Below are positions 35,655-47,154 of a DNA stretch of 64,000 bases, in pieces. The notes under the pieces are model-generated. The model did not search any database, had not been told where the DNA came from, and saw only the letters and a program-made list of their open reading frames with translations. Position numbers and translations under genes: made by a program. How positions within the stretch are numbered: position 1 is the stretch's first letter; each line of letters opens with the position of its first letter. Source of the DNA: Pseudonectria foliicola (Eukaryota; Ascomycota; Sordariomycetes; Hypocreales; Nectriaceae); assembly GCA_003693505.1 (NCBI GenBank), contig QUZD01000010.1:312373-376372 (forward strand), given 5' to 3'.

Positions 35655-35818
35655 TGAGGCTGGAGAGGAGCGAAAGCGGAAGCGGAAGAGGAAGAGGAAG
35701 AGGGGGGCGAGGAGAAGGAGGAGAAGGAGGAGAAGGAAAAGGGAAGTGAGGAAGACGGGAAAAGGAAGACGGGAGGAAGAGGAGGAAGAGGAGGACGAGG
35801 CGAAGCAAGAGTGAGGGA

Positions 35819-35881
<63 letters not shown>
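35655..35881. repeat. Polypurine tract with (GA)30
   Basis: About 225 nt that are almost entirely purine on the plus strand, ending in an uninterrupted (GA)30 at 35821-35880. It lies about 400-600 nt upstream of the LTE1 ATG, so the LTE1 sense strand is pyrimidine-rich there, which could be part of its promoter or leader. Confidence 0.85.
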
Positions 35882-35885
<4 letters not shown>

Positions 35886-37984
35886 CAACCTACAGAAAGA
35901 CGCCATAAAGGGGCGGAAGAGGCAAAAGGACTCCCAGTGGTGGCGTATGATTGTCCCGCCGTGCTCGAGTCGCCGCAAATGTTGAGAGAAGGACGGCGTG
36001 ATGGTGGTGGTAATAGTCGTAGCAGTAATTATTGTTGTTGTTGTTGTCGTCGCAATGACATGGACTACCTTACCTTACCTTACATAGGTACAGTACCAAT
36101 GACAGGGATGGCAATGGCTGGCAGGCAGGCAGTCAAGTCAGCCAAGTCAGTCCGTCCGTCCGTCCGTCCGTCCGCTGGAGGAAAAGGCAACAGCACAAAG
36201 CGACGCAACAATAAGGACAACAATGACAACAACCAAGGGACCTCCATGCACGTCACTGCAGACAGGGAGAGACACAGTACAAATGAAGAAGAAGAAGAAG
36301 TAGCAGCGCACCAGCACCAGCACCAGCACCAGGCCAAAAGCGAGATGGAGTGATGCGCCGGGGATCCGTGGGATGCGAGAGATTTGGCTGGCTGAGGTGA
36401 AGAGACGAAATTGGTGGGACGCCTCGAACGGGAGAGCAGGGCTAGTGGGGGGGAACTGGGATGTGGGACCTGGCGACCATGTGCTCGGGTACCGACTAGC
36501 AGCTGCTCGAGGTGCTAAAGGCTGCCTTTTACGACTTGACTGGCTGGCTGGCTGGCCGGCTGCTCATCTATTGCAGGGGCCAGGGATCCATCCAGCCATC
36601 CAGCCATCCATTCATTCATCCATTGATTGCAGCGACCAGCATCCCGGCGGATGTAGCGCCCAAGAACAGGGCCAGCGCCCCGGGGAACAGCCCCGTCCAA
36701 CACGCTGCTCCGTACATACTGTACATACCTAGGTACCTAAGGTATGCACCTACCTACCTTACCTACCTACCTACCTTACATAGCATGTACACATAATGCA
36801 TGTATGTACTTTACATTGACCTTGGGTGGCACATGGCGCCTTCAGGCTCGCAGGCTCTCGACCCAGGGGGGGATCCGCCCCTCAGTTGTCCCCCGATTGG
36901 TTTCCCGTCTGGCGGTGGGCAGTTGGCCAGCGGCGGGCAATTGGTGGGTGATGAGCAATGATGGGCGTTGATGGGCGTTGATGGGCGGCCACGGCCATGT
37001 CTAGCAGGATGGAGTCTCCAACCCAGAGTACCGTACGGGATCCATATCGTGCTGCTCCCGGCTTCTAGAACAGAGGGAAAGGGGGGAAGGGGAAGAGGAG
37101 GGGGGGAGCAAACCACGTCAACCAAGGAGACGAATCCAAAGGAGAATAGCAGGCAAAACTGGCGCCGCCAGAGTTTTCACTTCCGCCCAACGACCTACTG
37201 CATCTAGCATCTAAGCCGCCGTCTCCCCAGCGCCTGCCCAAGTACACCATACTATAGTCTGCCTAGGTTGCCTAGTACTAGCCGTGACTGTGTGGCTTCC
37301 CAGCCACGGCGAAGACGGCTCCAGCCTCCAGGCACCCAAGCATCCTTCTTCACCGTACCGCCTGGTTTTTGAGTTGCGACCCGGCTTGGCGGGGACCGTT
37401 GCGGAAGCATAAATCAAGCTTCCCCCTTGACCCGAATCTGGAATGGGACCAAGCCCGCGGAAGCTTGAAAAGAAGAGCATGCGAGACGAGCGGACGAGGG
37501 TAGAAGAGAGACCAAGAGAGACCAAGAGAGACCAAGAGACGGCCCGTTTAGAAGGAAGAACGGCTCAAGACGGCCACCGAGGCCGTCGACTCCCAGGTCA
37601 GTCCAATGCAGCGCAACGCTGCGGGTTCTAGTGCATGCAGGCTTGACTCTCGACTCTTGCTTGCTCCCCTACGCTCGGGATCCGTGATTGGTGGCGGCTT
37701 GGACCTGGTGGCACTCTTGGTTCTGCCGTCTTGTCACATGTGGCACATGGATGCTAGACGCCGGATGCTCCATCATGGATCATGGGCTGTGTGTATCCTA
37801 TAACCGCTCCCGCATGACGGCATCCCATCGTCCCATTCCACATGGTTCCCGGCAAGCATCGCCATCGCCATCGCCATCGCCTTGGCTCCATACGCTTGCC
37901 ACGGGCACCGTGCCGATTGCCGCCATGTACAGTTAAAACCCCCCCACCGCGACGAGTCAGCCAGTTGGCGAGTCAAGATCAAGA

Positions 37985-38046
37985 CTCAAGGCTCAAGGCT
38001 CAAGGCTCAAGGCTCAAGGCTCAAGGCTCAAGGCTCAAGACTCAAG
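37985..38046. repeat. CTCAAGG heptamer minisatellite
   Basis: Close to nine tandem copies of the 7-nt unit CTCAAGG; the penultimate copy ends in A instead of G. It lies in non-coding DNA between LTE1 and SEC18. Confidence 0.9.
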
Positions 38047-38717
38047 CTGGCCCATCTGCAAATGCGGGTTGTGGATGTACTTTATGTGGCATGCTGCAGC
38101 GTGACTGTCCATGTGCCACTGCCCCTCCATATATACATCCTACCTTATGTACAGTAAGGTAGGCAGGTAGGTACCTGGTAATTATGCCTGTGACTCGCTG
38201 CAACTCATGTTGCCTCTTTGGGATCTCGCTGCATGCATGTTACATTAGGTACCGCTACAGTCCATGCCGCCATTCTAACCATCCCGGGGCTTCACTCCGC
38301 CCATTGCCCGCGCATTTAGGTTTGCTTGGATGTGTAGCAACTCCATCTCTTTCTTCACCATGTTTTCAGCCGCCCCAAGTACAGTAGTCAGTCTTCCCTG
38401 ATGACACAATGCACATGTCACTCATTATGCCATGTTCTTCTTAGCTACCTTAGATACTTACCTAGCCAAGGCACCTAGACAATCACGGCGGTAGCCGCCG
38501 TTCGCGCCCCAACTCATGTACCGGCACTATTCTTATCCAAGACGGACTGGCTTCATCCCAGTCCTCTTTCAACACTACCTACACATGGCTCTACCAACAG
38601 CGTGCATCATGCATCGTGCATCGTGTCTGCAACACCAAACAAACTCCCTACCAGATCCAGTCTATCCACCGGGGCGCTTCTATCTCTGCCTGCCGTTCCA
38701 CAGATTGTCTCCTAGTC

Positions 38718-41329
38718 TTAGTTCAGTTCATGAATCTTCTCCACCAACAAGTCGGTGAACGTTTCTACCACTCCTTCTGGCCCGCCGGCCCGCGCCTCAA
38801 AGATGCAGTCCAGCACCGACTTGATGCCCACTCCCACCGTCTCCGAGTTTGTGCGCGACTGGATCGACCTAATGGCACCATCGACATCCATCGAGTTGAA
38901 AGCGTGCGACTCCTTGAGAACTTCGCTCAATTCCCAGAGGTTGGAGACCGCCGGTACCGCCACCTTCTTGGCAAAGTCCATGTCAATCTCGAGCATCTTT
39001 AGTACCGACGCCTTGGATGTCGTTACAAATATCAACAGACGGTGGCCCTAGAAATCACCGTTAGCGCCGTGACTCTATGTCGAACTTGGCGTTACAGCTG
39101 ACTTACCTTGGGAGGCTTGGAGACCAAAAGAGTCGTCAATGCCTCGAGCATGGTGTTGGAGAATCGCGGGCCGATGGGGTTCCATCCAATCAGTCGCTCG
39201 AAATCATCCAGAATCAGGATACTGGCGGGAGACTTGTAAGCATCCGCAAAGGCCTTGTGCACGTAGTCCTTCTTGGCAAAGTCGTCGCGGTATCCGACCA
39301 AATCGGCTGGAGTCACCATCTTGATAAAGGGAAACTCCGATTGCATGGCAATGTGCGCTGCCAATGCCGTCTTGCCCGCAGCCTTGGGACCGTGGAACAA
39401 GACCGACGTGCTAAACTTGTTGGGGTCCTCCTTGATCATATTCACCACCCGGGACATCTCCTTGATCGTAGCGTTGATATGAGGAGCGTAGGGAATGATG
39501 CCCAATCGAAGAGCATCCTCGAGCTCGGCCTCCGACACACCATAGGCTGGGCGAACCTCGGTCAGCGCGTTGATGAAATCGCTGCGGTTGACCTTCATGC
39601 TAGCGACATCAGCCTTGACGGCAGCCAGCTGGCCTACCTCAGTATGGCGGGAAAAGGCAAACGAGGCTGCGGCCTTGACTAGACCGTTGAGCTCGGCACC
39701 GGAAAAGTTCTTGGTAAGACCAGCCAATTCGTCTAGGTTGACATCATGGTCGAGAAGGCCGTTGGTCCTCATCTTGGAGGTGTGAATTTTGAGAATCTCG
39801 AGACGGCCTTCCTCGTCGGGCAGGGAAATCTCCAGGTGCACCTCAAGACGGCCAGGTCGCAGCAGCGCATCGTCAATCATGTCCTTTCGGTTCGTCATTC
39901 CGATCAAAAGGATGTTGTTGAGCTGGTCCACGCCATCCAGCTTGGATAGCAGCTGGTTCACCACACTGTCACCAACACCAGTGCCACCGCCTGCTCCCGA
40001 GCCTCGTTGCTTGCAGACGGCGTCGAGCTCGTCAAAGATGATAATGTGCAGGCTGCTCTCGTCGCCCTTCTCTTTGTACTCCTTCTCGGCATCGGCGAAC
40101 AACTTTCGGATATTCTCCTCGGACGCACCGACGTATTTGTTCAACACCTCAGGACCATTGATGACCTTGGGAGGGCGAGCGTTTAGCATTTTGCCAATCT
40201 GTCTGGCGATAAGCGTCTTTCCAGTTCCTGGTGGACCGTAGAGCAGCATTCCCTTGACGTGAGGAATGCCAATCTTGGCCACGAGCCCGGGCGGGAACAC
40301 TCGAGATGCAAATGCTCTGCGGAAAATGGTTGAGAACTCGTCGCCTAGACCACCAATCCCCATATCCTCAAATTTGAAATCGGGTGCCAGGATGGCATTC
40401 GAGTTGGGCTTGTTCATAGAAGGCTTGAGGTTGAAATCTCCCTTTCCATCTCGGTGGAACAAGACACGGGTCTGGTTCGTCAAAACACCACGGGCGTTGG
40501 GCTCGCGGAACGTCTGCTTGCCCGAGTCTTCTGATGACATGGCCAGGTCTACCAGACCAACAGTTTTCACAATGACCATGAGAGGAATATTGCGAACATC
40601 CATCAAGATGCGCTGGCCTGGAGCCAACACCTGGTTCTGGTAGACGTCAATGAACATCTTGGATAGCTCGTCCTCGTCATAAGGGACCTCAGTCTTCTTG
40701 TTGGGCGACGCGAACCCAATCTCCAGGTCGACTGAGCCGAGATATGCCTTTCCACCTGATGAGAAGGGGTCATAGACCTCTCCCGTAAACGTGTCTCTCA
40801 TAGTGATGCCAGCCCATGATCGTTGAGGATCGGACAGACTGATGCAGCCCTGAGGGAAACCTGGCACAGCCTTTGCCGTAACCACGTACTCGCCAATGGG
40901 CTGTCCGCCTCGAAGCAGGATATAGATGTCAGAACCATCGCGGTTGGGTGGGAAGTCTTCGGGTGAAACGGCGCATCTGAGTAAGGGGGGTTAGCTTGGT
41001 ATGGTGGAGGCAAGAGGGAGGGATGGCTGCGGAACGTACAAGTTGCCGTAAATGAGTCTAGATTGGAGAGACTTGTCCGTGATCTTCTCGACCCTTAGAG
41101 GAACCTTTCGGCTACCGCCGCCGGGGTGGCTAGAGGGGCCCTTTTCTCCGTATCGTGCTGATCCGCTATAGCCAGGCTGCTGCTGTGCTCGCGGGTCACT
41201 GTATTGTGGCGCACCGTATCCAGGTCTGCGAGGGTCGGGCCCGCCATATTGCGGCTGCCCACCAGGAGGAGGTCCTCTAGAGCCTCCTCCAGGTAGGCCC
41301 ATGCCACCGCCAAATGGAAAGTTCGACAT
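38718..41329 (-). CDS. SEC18: Sec18/NSF vesicular-fusion AAA ATPase
   Basis: Three exons (41329-41040, 40976-39107 and 39047-38718) give 829 aa. A Gly/Pro/Gln-rich N-terminal extension (about 1-75) precedes the N domain (about 80-260), which binds SNAP-SNARE complexes. D1 carries Walker A GPPGTGKT (344-351), Walker B IIIFDE (408-413) and the second region of homology with LLRPGRLEVH. D2 has the fungal variant Walker A GPKAAGKT (626-633) and ILILDDFERLIGW. D1 hydrolysis disassembles cis-SNARE complexes after each fusion event; D2 holds the hexamer together. It is divergent from the LENG1-like gene (430 nt). All motifs are intact. Confidence 0.97.
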
Positions 41330-41759
41330 GATGGCAGTCGGAAGCGATAAGAGGAGGGGTGGTGATTATTGGTCGGTTGTACTGAGAGGAGGCTAGATTT
41401 GGGTGCTCGACGGGGGTGATTAATGCTTTCCGACGTCGAGTGCGGGTCCGGGCTTCGATGGGAGAGGAAACGTGGTGTCTGTAGATGTAGGAGCTCAAGT
41501 TCAACTTGGGCTGACTGAGCTGGAGCTTCGGACCCTGACGCAGGCGAGGGGCGACGACTCAGAGTCCTTACGTACCTCGAGGTGTCCACCACACTTCACT
41601 ACCCCATCAGGCTTAGTGGCCAAGTTATGTCATATGCTGAATCCGGCCCCGCATTTCATCCTCGAGCTACCGGTACTTGCACTGGGGTTGCACCTCCAAC
41701 ACAGATGCTGAGGACCATTTCGATTCATGTCTTTTCGCTCCTGAATAATCCAAATCAAG
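41330..41759. promoter_or_regulatory. Shared SEC18/LENG1-like divergent promoter
   Basis: 430 nt between the two start codons. I see no strong palindromic motif; both leaders are CT-rich on their own sense strand. Confidence 0.4.
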
Positions 41760-42852
41760 ATGCCACTGTACGTTACCAAGCCCACCACACTTTGACTGTC
41801 ATCATTCAAGACTAACTTTATTCAGTCATCTTCTCGGCAAAAAGTCTTGGAACGTCTACAATGCCGACAATATCGCACGCGTCCGGCGCGATGAGGCAGC
41901 CGCAAAGGCTGCCGAGGAGGCAGAAGAGCAGCGGATGCAGGAAATCGATGCTCAACGTCGCCTTGCAATCCTGCGCGGAGAATTGCCTCCTCCAATAGAA
42001 GACTCCGAACCTATCAGGCCAGATATCAAGTCGACAGAAGCCTCGCGCCCCGAGAGCAGCCTTCGGCGCAAGCGCAAGCGGCCGGACGAGAACGATACCG
42101 ATTTCGAGCTTCGGATCGCACGAGACAGAACGGAACTCACCATCACCAAGCTAGAGCCAGCGCGAAAGCCGACGAGCTCTGCACCGATTGTTGATCACGC
42201 CGGGCATATCGACCTATTCGGGGACGAAAAGGTTCGAGCACATGCAGAGAAGAATGAAGAGGCGGAAGCAGAGGCGAAGAAGAAGAAACAGAGCTATGAA
42301 GACCAGTTCACGATGCGCTTCTCCAATGCTGCCGGGAAAGAAGGCCTTGCCAGACCATGGTATTCCCAGAGTGACGAGACAATCAAGCCAGCCCCTCCAA
42401 AAGACGTATGGGGCAACGAGGACCCGCGGCGCAAGGAGCGCGAAGCGAAACGCACTATAAGCAACGATCCGTTGGCTATGATGAAACAAGGTGCCTCGAA
42501 AGTGCGAGAACTGAACCAGGAACGCAAGCGATTTCAAGGAGAGCGCGAGGAAGAGTTGCGGCAGTTGCGGCGGGAAGAGCGTCACCGTGAGAGGCGACGG
42601 CGACGGCATCATGACGAAGGAGCAAAAGAAGGGTCTGCAACTCGGCGAGTGGAATCACGTCGAAGATCAAGTGAGAGGAAGAGACATGACCATGATGATC
42701 ATGGTAGGAGCAGAGACGAGGAAAAGAGAAGCAGGAGAAGCCGAGATGAGCAGTGTTCGAGAAGACGAGACTCGAGATCGCCAAGAAGAGATTCGAGAGA
42801 CGCGAGGGAGACTGACAGACACAGACGGCATCGCAATGATGATTTCCAATAG
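41760..42852 (+). CDS. LENG1-like protein with CIR-N domain
   Basis: Two exons (41760-41767 and 41826-42852) give 344 aa. The first exon is only 8 nt (ATGCCACT). The intron GTACGT...TTCAG restores MPLHLLGKKSWNVYNADN, matching the conserved start of LENG1/CIR-N proteins (KKSWHVRNKDNVARVRRDE-like). The CIR-N helix covers about 5-50. Later come HIDLFGDEK, a conserved ARPWYSQ segment and NDPLAMMKQ, followed by a C-terminal Arg/Glu/Asp- and RS-like region (about 230-344) typical of splicing-associated nuclear proteins. A role in pre-mRNA splicing is suggested by composition and family but not shown. It ends 66 nt from the convergent neighbour. Confidence 0.85.
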
Positions 42853-42918
42853 ATACCCCATATATGAAACGCCATTAATGATGATTTGACGCAACCAAGG
42901 CCAAAGAGACCGTGATAT

Positions 42919-43539
42919 CTACTGTTCTGTCCACGGCAACTGAATCTCAACCGGTCGCATATTCTTTTCCACCATGTCCACAATCTCGCTTGCCGCCAGT
43001 CCCTTGAGCGCGGCCAACACCTCCTGATACGTCTTCTCACTCACCCCCTCCCTGCGATCGCAGTACACATCCAGCCCTTCCTCGGTAAACAGCGTCGGCG
43101 CAAACCACGTCACTGCCCACCGCTCCACGCTCCCGTCCTCGCACGGCGCCTCTCCCCAGCCGAGCACCTCCCAGTGGCTGCTGGCAATGGCAAGCCAGCC
43201 GCTGCCGCGCCAGTCCCAGCTCCGCGCGTCGTCGAGCGCCGTCGCCGTGTCGACGCCTGCCAGGCCGCTCCGCTTGCCGGTGAGCAGGCGCCGCAGCGCG
43301 CCGCTGTCCGACGACGGCTCAAACTCGACCAGGTCGTCGATGCGCGGGCGGCCGGACGCGTGCGCGACAAGGGGCTTGTAGGTGATGCGCACGTTGCGGG
43401 CGGAGCGCCACATGGACAGCGTTGAGTGCGTGACGGACCATGTCCGGATGAGCCAGTCGAGAGTTGGGGTGGCTGAGGGCGACGGGGAGTCGGGCGTCGC
43501 ATATCGCGAGGGGAGATTGAGGACGATATTGGAGGCCAT
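42919..43539 (-). CDS. Conserved fungal protein of unknown function, possibly lipocalin-like
   Basis: Single exon, 206 aa from MASNIVLNLPSRYATPD. The frame extends 20 codons upstream, but the chosen Met sits where the fold appears to begin. The pattern of alternating strands (RNVRITYKPL, SGWLAIASSHWEVLGWG, ERWAVTWFAPTLFT) followed by a terminal helix (KTYQEVLAALKGL) looks like a small beta-barrel of calycin/lipocalin type. This is a guess from strand pattern and Trp/Gly placement. There is no signal peptide or membrane segment, so it is predicted cytosolic. Convergent with the LENG1-like gene. Confidence 0.75.
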   Translation of the reverse strand: MASNIVLNLPSRYATPDSPSPSATPTLDWLIRTWSVTHSTLSMWRSARNVRITYKPLVAHASGRPRIDDLVEFEPSSDSGALRRLLTGKRSGLAGVDTATALDDARSWDWRGSGWLAIASSHWEVLGWGEAPCEDGSVERWAVTWFAPTLFTEEGLDVYCDRREGVSEKTYQEVLAALKGLAASEIVDMVEKNMRPVEIQLPWTEQ

Positions 43540-44534
43540 TGTTGTTGATGTTGGGAAATTTGCCCAGCCGTTTCTGTGCAATGCAAGAGTCTTGGACAAG
43601 TAAAAGACCTGTATCGAGTAAGGAGTTTGATGTGTTTACAAGACTACCTACCTACCGCTAGGTGCCTGTGCTGGAAACTTCCCACATTGGGCAGGAAATT
43701 AGGAGTGCCAGTTGGGAGAAGAGCTTGGTCACGTAGCTTAGCTACTTTACCTAAATACAGTAAGGTAGCTTCGTCAATCCAGCGAGTTGCCATGCACGCC
43801 TCAGCCTAGCTTGGTACCTAGGTGGCGCTGCCTGCAATCTCAACAGGTCACGTCTTACCAGTGCAAGACGGCTTCTGTTTTATATGAAATCGTATGCGTA
43901 ATATCAAGCACTTCGCTCTGTGTAATGTCTTTACAACATGCTGCATGGCCTGGCAATTCGGATAGACAGTTCTCATACACTTACAGGTGTGATGTCATTA
44001 CCTAGGTAGGTCAATACGTCTACCATCACATGACGTTTACCTACCTGCCTACCTGCCTAGGTACCTACCACGGTAGACAATCCATCCATTCATCCTCGTT
44101 ATAGGATCTTTTTCCAGTGGGAGAACTTTCAGCTGTTCAAGCCTAAACAGAATTGTTGTTTTGCTCAGGACTGCTTTCAGTAAATCCTCTCTGAGTTTTC
44201 ATCCGTATAGAGTGAGCCTTCATTGTTTCTCAATCAGCGTTGATATAGAATGGATCAAGTGGGATATCAAAGTGCCACCACGTGTTGCCAACTGCCGCGC
44301 CACGGACCAGGCCCGCCGAGGCTGCGACCCCGGATTTTCGCTACCACGCAACGACATCTCTCTTCTTCACTCTCTCGACAACCCCACGAAGACCGCCCGC
44401 AACCCCACCCCACGCTCCAGAAACTCACAGGCGACCACATTCTGCATCCCGCAACCTCTCGCACTTCGTTTTCTCCATCGCCCGGGCTCTTCTACTCTCG
44501 GTGTCGCCGTGCCCCGCCGCAAACTCGCGTCACC
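43540..44534. other. Divergent spacer with TACCTAGGTA palindromes
   Basis: 995 nt between two divergent small genes. It is rich in the short palindromic motif family: about 43640-43670, 43735-43770, 43800-43825 and 43990-44075. The frame of the downstream protein is open back to an ATG at 44250, but that N-terminus looks non-conserved. Confidence 0.5.
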
Positions 44535-45086
44535 ATGGATTCCCCTCCTCACGAACCATCGTCCGCAGAGATGGACGCAGACGCAGCCCTCATGGCCCAG
44601 ATGGGCTTCGCATCTTTCGGTGGCCCTCCCAACAAGAAACGCCGCTACAACCCCCATGCCGATGCACTCGCATCCGATGCCCCCTCCACCACGGGCGCAA
44701 ACAATACCGCTCTCGGCGCCCGACCTACGCCCTCTGCCAATGCCGACGAGATCGCCTTAGACGACGAAGACGAGTATGATGCCGCAGAAGAGGGCGCCCA
44801 GATTTCGTCTGCCCAACCTGTCACTGCTTCCCAAACTGGCCTGCCGCAAGTGCGCCCAGCTGGTCTTCCCGAGCGACCCGCACCTGCGCAAGGCCATCAG
44901 CGCCATCAACGACAAGCGCGCCTGCCTACACAACATGATCAAGGGAGAATATGGTGGGAAGGATACTACGACCCTTCCTCGAACGAGAATCCTTGGGAGC
45001 GCATCGAAACGACCCGTCAGCTGACGAGTAACGGTTCCTGGCTACCTCGTGGTCACGGCTTCATCGCGGGGGGCGATCAGTCGTGA
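44535..45086 (+). CDS. Small conserved fungal protein with WWEGYYDP motif
   Basis: Intronless, 183 aa from MDSPPHEPSSAEMDADAALM. The N-terminus has the conserved AQMGFASFG followed by a basic KKRRYNP patch (a possible nuclear localisation signal), then an acidic DDEDEYDAAEE stretch, a LPERPAPAQG linker and the conserved C-terminal block IWWEGYYDPSSNENPWERIE. I recognise this arrangement as a widespread filamentous-ascomycete family without known function. An in-frame ATG at 44250 would add 95 residues of low conservation, so the downstream start is preferred. It is probably nuclear. Confidence 0.75.
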   Translation: MDSPPHEPSSAEMDADAALMAQMGFASFGGPPNKKRRYNPHADALASDAPSTTGANNTALGARPTPSANADEIALDDEDEYDAAEEGAQISSAQPVTASQTGLPQVRPAGLPERPAPAQGHQRHQRQARLPTQHDQGRIWWEGYYDPSSNENPWERIETTRQLTSNGSWLPRGHGFIAGGDQS

Positions 45087-46289
45087 GAATGGAGCCGTCT
45101 GCATGCTCTTATATCGCACCCGCAGAAACCCCATGTATGAGTCGCAGCCTCCAGGGAGAACGAAAGAAGACGGGTCTTCTACGATGAATGTCGAAACAAA
45201 TGCACGTGTGTTATCACGTGATATCAACCTCACCTCACCTCGCTCGAGCTATCAACAACCGCTCCCGGTACCCCTACGCAGCTACAACGACTTGGTACGG
45301 CATCAGTTGCTGACGGATCGGGAAGAGGACGGCTACATTGGCCTACGAGGGGGCGTGTGGAATAGCATGGTTTCATCTGCGCACGCCTTGGACATTCACA
45401 CGTTACTACGGCTGAGTACAAGCCCACTGTGCCAGGCAGGCCAGAAATGAGATTCGGATAGCTTACGAGAGTACCAACTAAAGCCCCCAAACAAACGCCC
45501 CGGGGCGTCCCCAGCCAATGGACCCTACCGAGAATGAAGACGCCTCGAGGTCTCGCTTCTTCCCAAGGGAAACAGTCCAAACAAAGATACCCCCGTCTCA
45601 AACAGGACAAGCGCCTACAATACAGATAATCCCAACGCTGCCTCCCTGATCTTATTTTCATCTCTCTCCAAAAGCTCCCGGTCACTTGTTTCTCTCCACC
45701 CGCCAGGGGGCCAAGCTAGGTGGATTACCAGCGCAGCGGCCGCTCCCGTGTGGCAGCTCATGCATCTCCCTGCTAGGGCCATGTTGTCTCCCTGGCTGGC
45801 ATCCTCCTTGCTCGCATTTCCCCGACGGTGGTGTACTTTTAACAACTGCCTTTAGGTCGCTCGGGTCACCCAATCATATGCCATAGCGTCGTGAAACAGC
45901 CCCTTCTTCTCTCCACCCCGGTCTTCAGTGGACGCAAGGTTTGCACGTCAGAACCAAGGCCGCCCACACACCCGCTATTCTGCGCTTTGCTAAAGCAGCA
46001 AGAGATCTCACGATTGGCGCCAGGCTGAATCTACCGCTCCAAGCGCTCGGATCCGCTTTCATCACATCCCCATTCGCATGAACTACCCAGTTCATGCACG
46101 TCCAAAATAGGGATGGACAAAGTAGGAACCGGAACAAAAAACAGAGCCTCATTCCATAGCTGATGGTGTGTCCAGCTTGGTTCCTGCATCAGAACCACGT
46201 GGTGTCGCGGGTAGTTAAAATATGAAATGCGTGCTAGAAATGATAATAGTCGTAAAGTCGTCACACACTTGGGACTCAAATTCGTCCCT
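45087..46289. other. Convergent spacer, no supported gene
   Basis: About 1.2 kb between two convergent small genes. Two CACGTG cores occur near 45203-45224, and a perfect TCACGTGA is present in the second. Nothing coding is supported. Confidence 0.45.
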
Positions 46290-47154
46290 TTAGTTCTCTG
46301 GGGACGGATATCTGGCGCGAGCTTTGCTGTACTCCTTGGTATGCTTCCGCGAAGCCTTGGATTTCAGCGAGCTGTAGACATTTGATTAGCCACAATCCGT
46401 GATCTTCCCAAAACCAAGCCTTGGATAAATACAGAGTCCAGGCGCGGCGAACCGAGCCCTTCTCGATCAAGTTTTGCTGTCCAGATCGCGGACAAACCTC
46501 GATTGAAAGAGCCTCGAGGACGGGGCTGAATGACGAGACCATTTGGGTCCACTCACCTGACTTTCTTCTGGGTCCACTCCAGATCGTGCCGGACCTCGTG
46601 GGCATCGCGCATACCCTCATGGAAACGCTCACGCGTCTTTGCCAGGCGAGCTTGGGCTTTCTTCTGCAACTCCAAGAGTTCACGGTGCTTGGCATTGAGC
46701 TTTCCGGATCTGCCCATAGGCAATCTTAGCAGTTGATCCCGATTGGTAGGCTGCGCAACCATGCAAACAAGGAGCGGCAGTTCAAGTGCCGCTTCTTGTG
46801 TTTGACAGATTGCGTTTGGGTGCGGTTTCAAACTCACGTCTGGGCTTGCATGGCCAAACTGCGGTCTAGAGGAATAGGGTCAAATGCATTTGCAAACCGA
46901 TCTTGCATGTATTCCTGGAAGTCGATACCGCCTGCAGAGCCGGTGCTGTCATAGTCGTTGTAGCCCCCAGCGTAGCCAGACGAGGTAGCCGAATAGCCAC
47001 CGTTACTGTATGATGGGATCCCGGAGGCTGAACTAACAGACTCGTCGCACTCGGGAGGCGAGACGGAGTACTGGCTGTATGTGGGGTAGTTGTGGCCCTT
47101 GGATGGCACTGCCATGGGCATAGAGTAGGCGACAGAGGAGTAATGGGCAGACAT
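46290..47154 (-). CDS. KXD1: KxDL-motif protein (BLOC-1/BORC-like subunit)
   Basis: Three exons (47154-46838, 46709-46557 and 46371-46290) give 183 aa. A Tyr/Ser/Gly-rich disordered N-terminus (about 1-75) precedes FQEYMQDRFANAFDPIPLDRSLA. A helical KxDL-like segment follows at about 107-172: LAKTRERFHEGMRDAHEVRHDLEWTQKKVSSLKSKASRKH. This fits PF10241-type proteins of the BLOC-1/BORC endolysosomal complexes, which in yeast (Kxd1) act in endosome maturation. The classical K-x-D-L is present as VRHDL, so the assignment is by overall helix pattern and could be a sister family. Introns are 128 and 185 nt. Confidence 0.75.

Larger units (their letters stand above)
35274..38717. other. Repeat-rich intergenic region upstream of LTE1
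   Basis: About 3.4 kb with no supported gene. It holds a polypurine tract with (GA)30, TCCG tetranucleotides (about 36150-36174), GAA and CAGCAC repeats (about 36283-36335), a 10-mer AGAGACCAAG repeat (about 37506-37538), ATCGCC repeats (about 37858-37882), a CTCAAGG heptamer array and two clusters of the TACCTAGGTA palindrome (about 36061-36090 and 36715-36785). ORFs here translate to low-complexity peptides. Confidence 0.6.

Noticed and set aside
35811..36353. 180-codon ORF with an Arg-Glu dipeptide repeat
   Set aside because: Translation of the (GA)30 microsatellite, not a gene.
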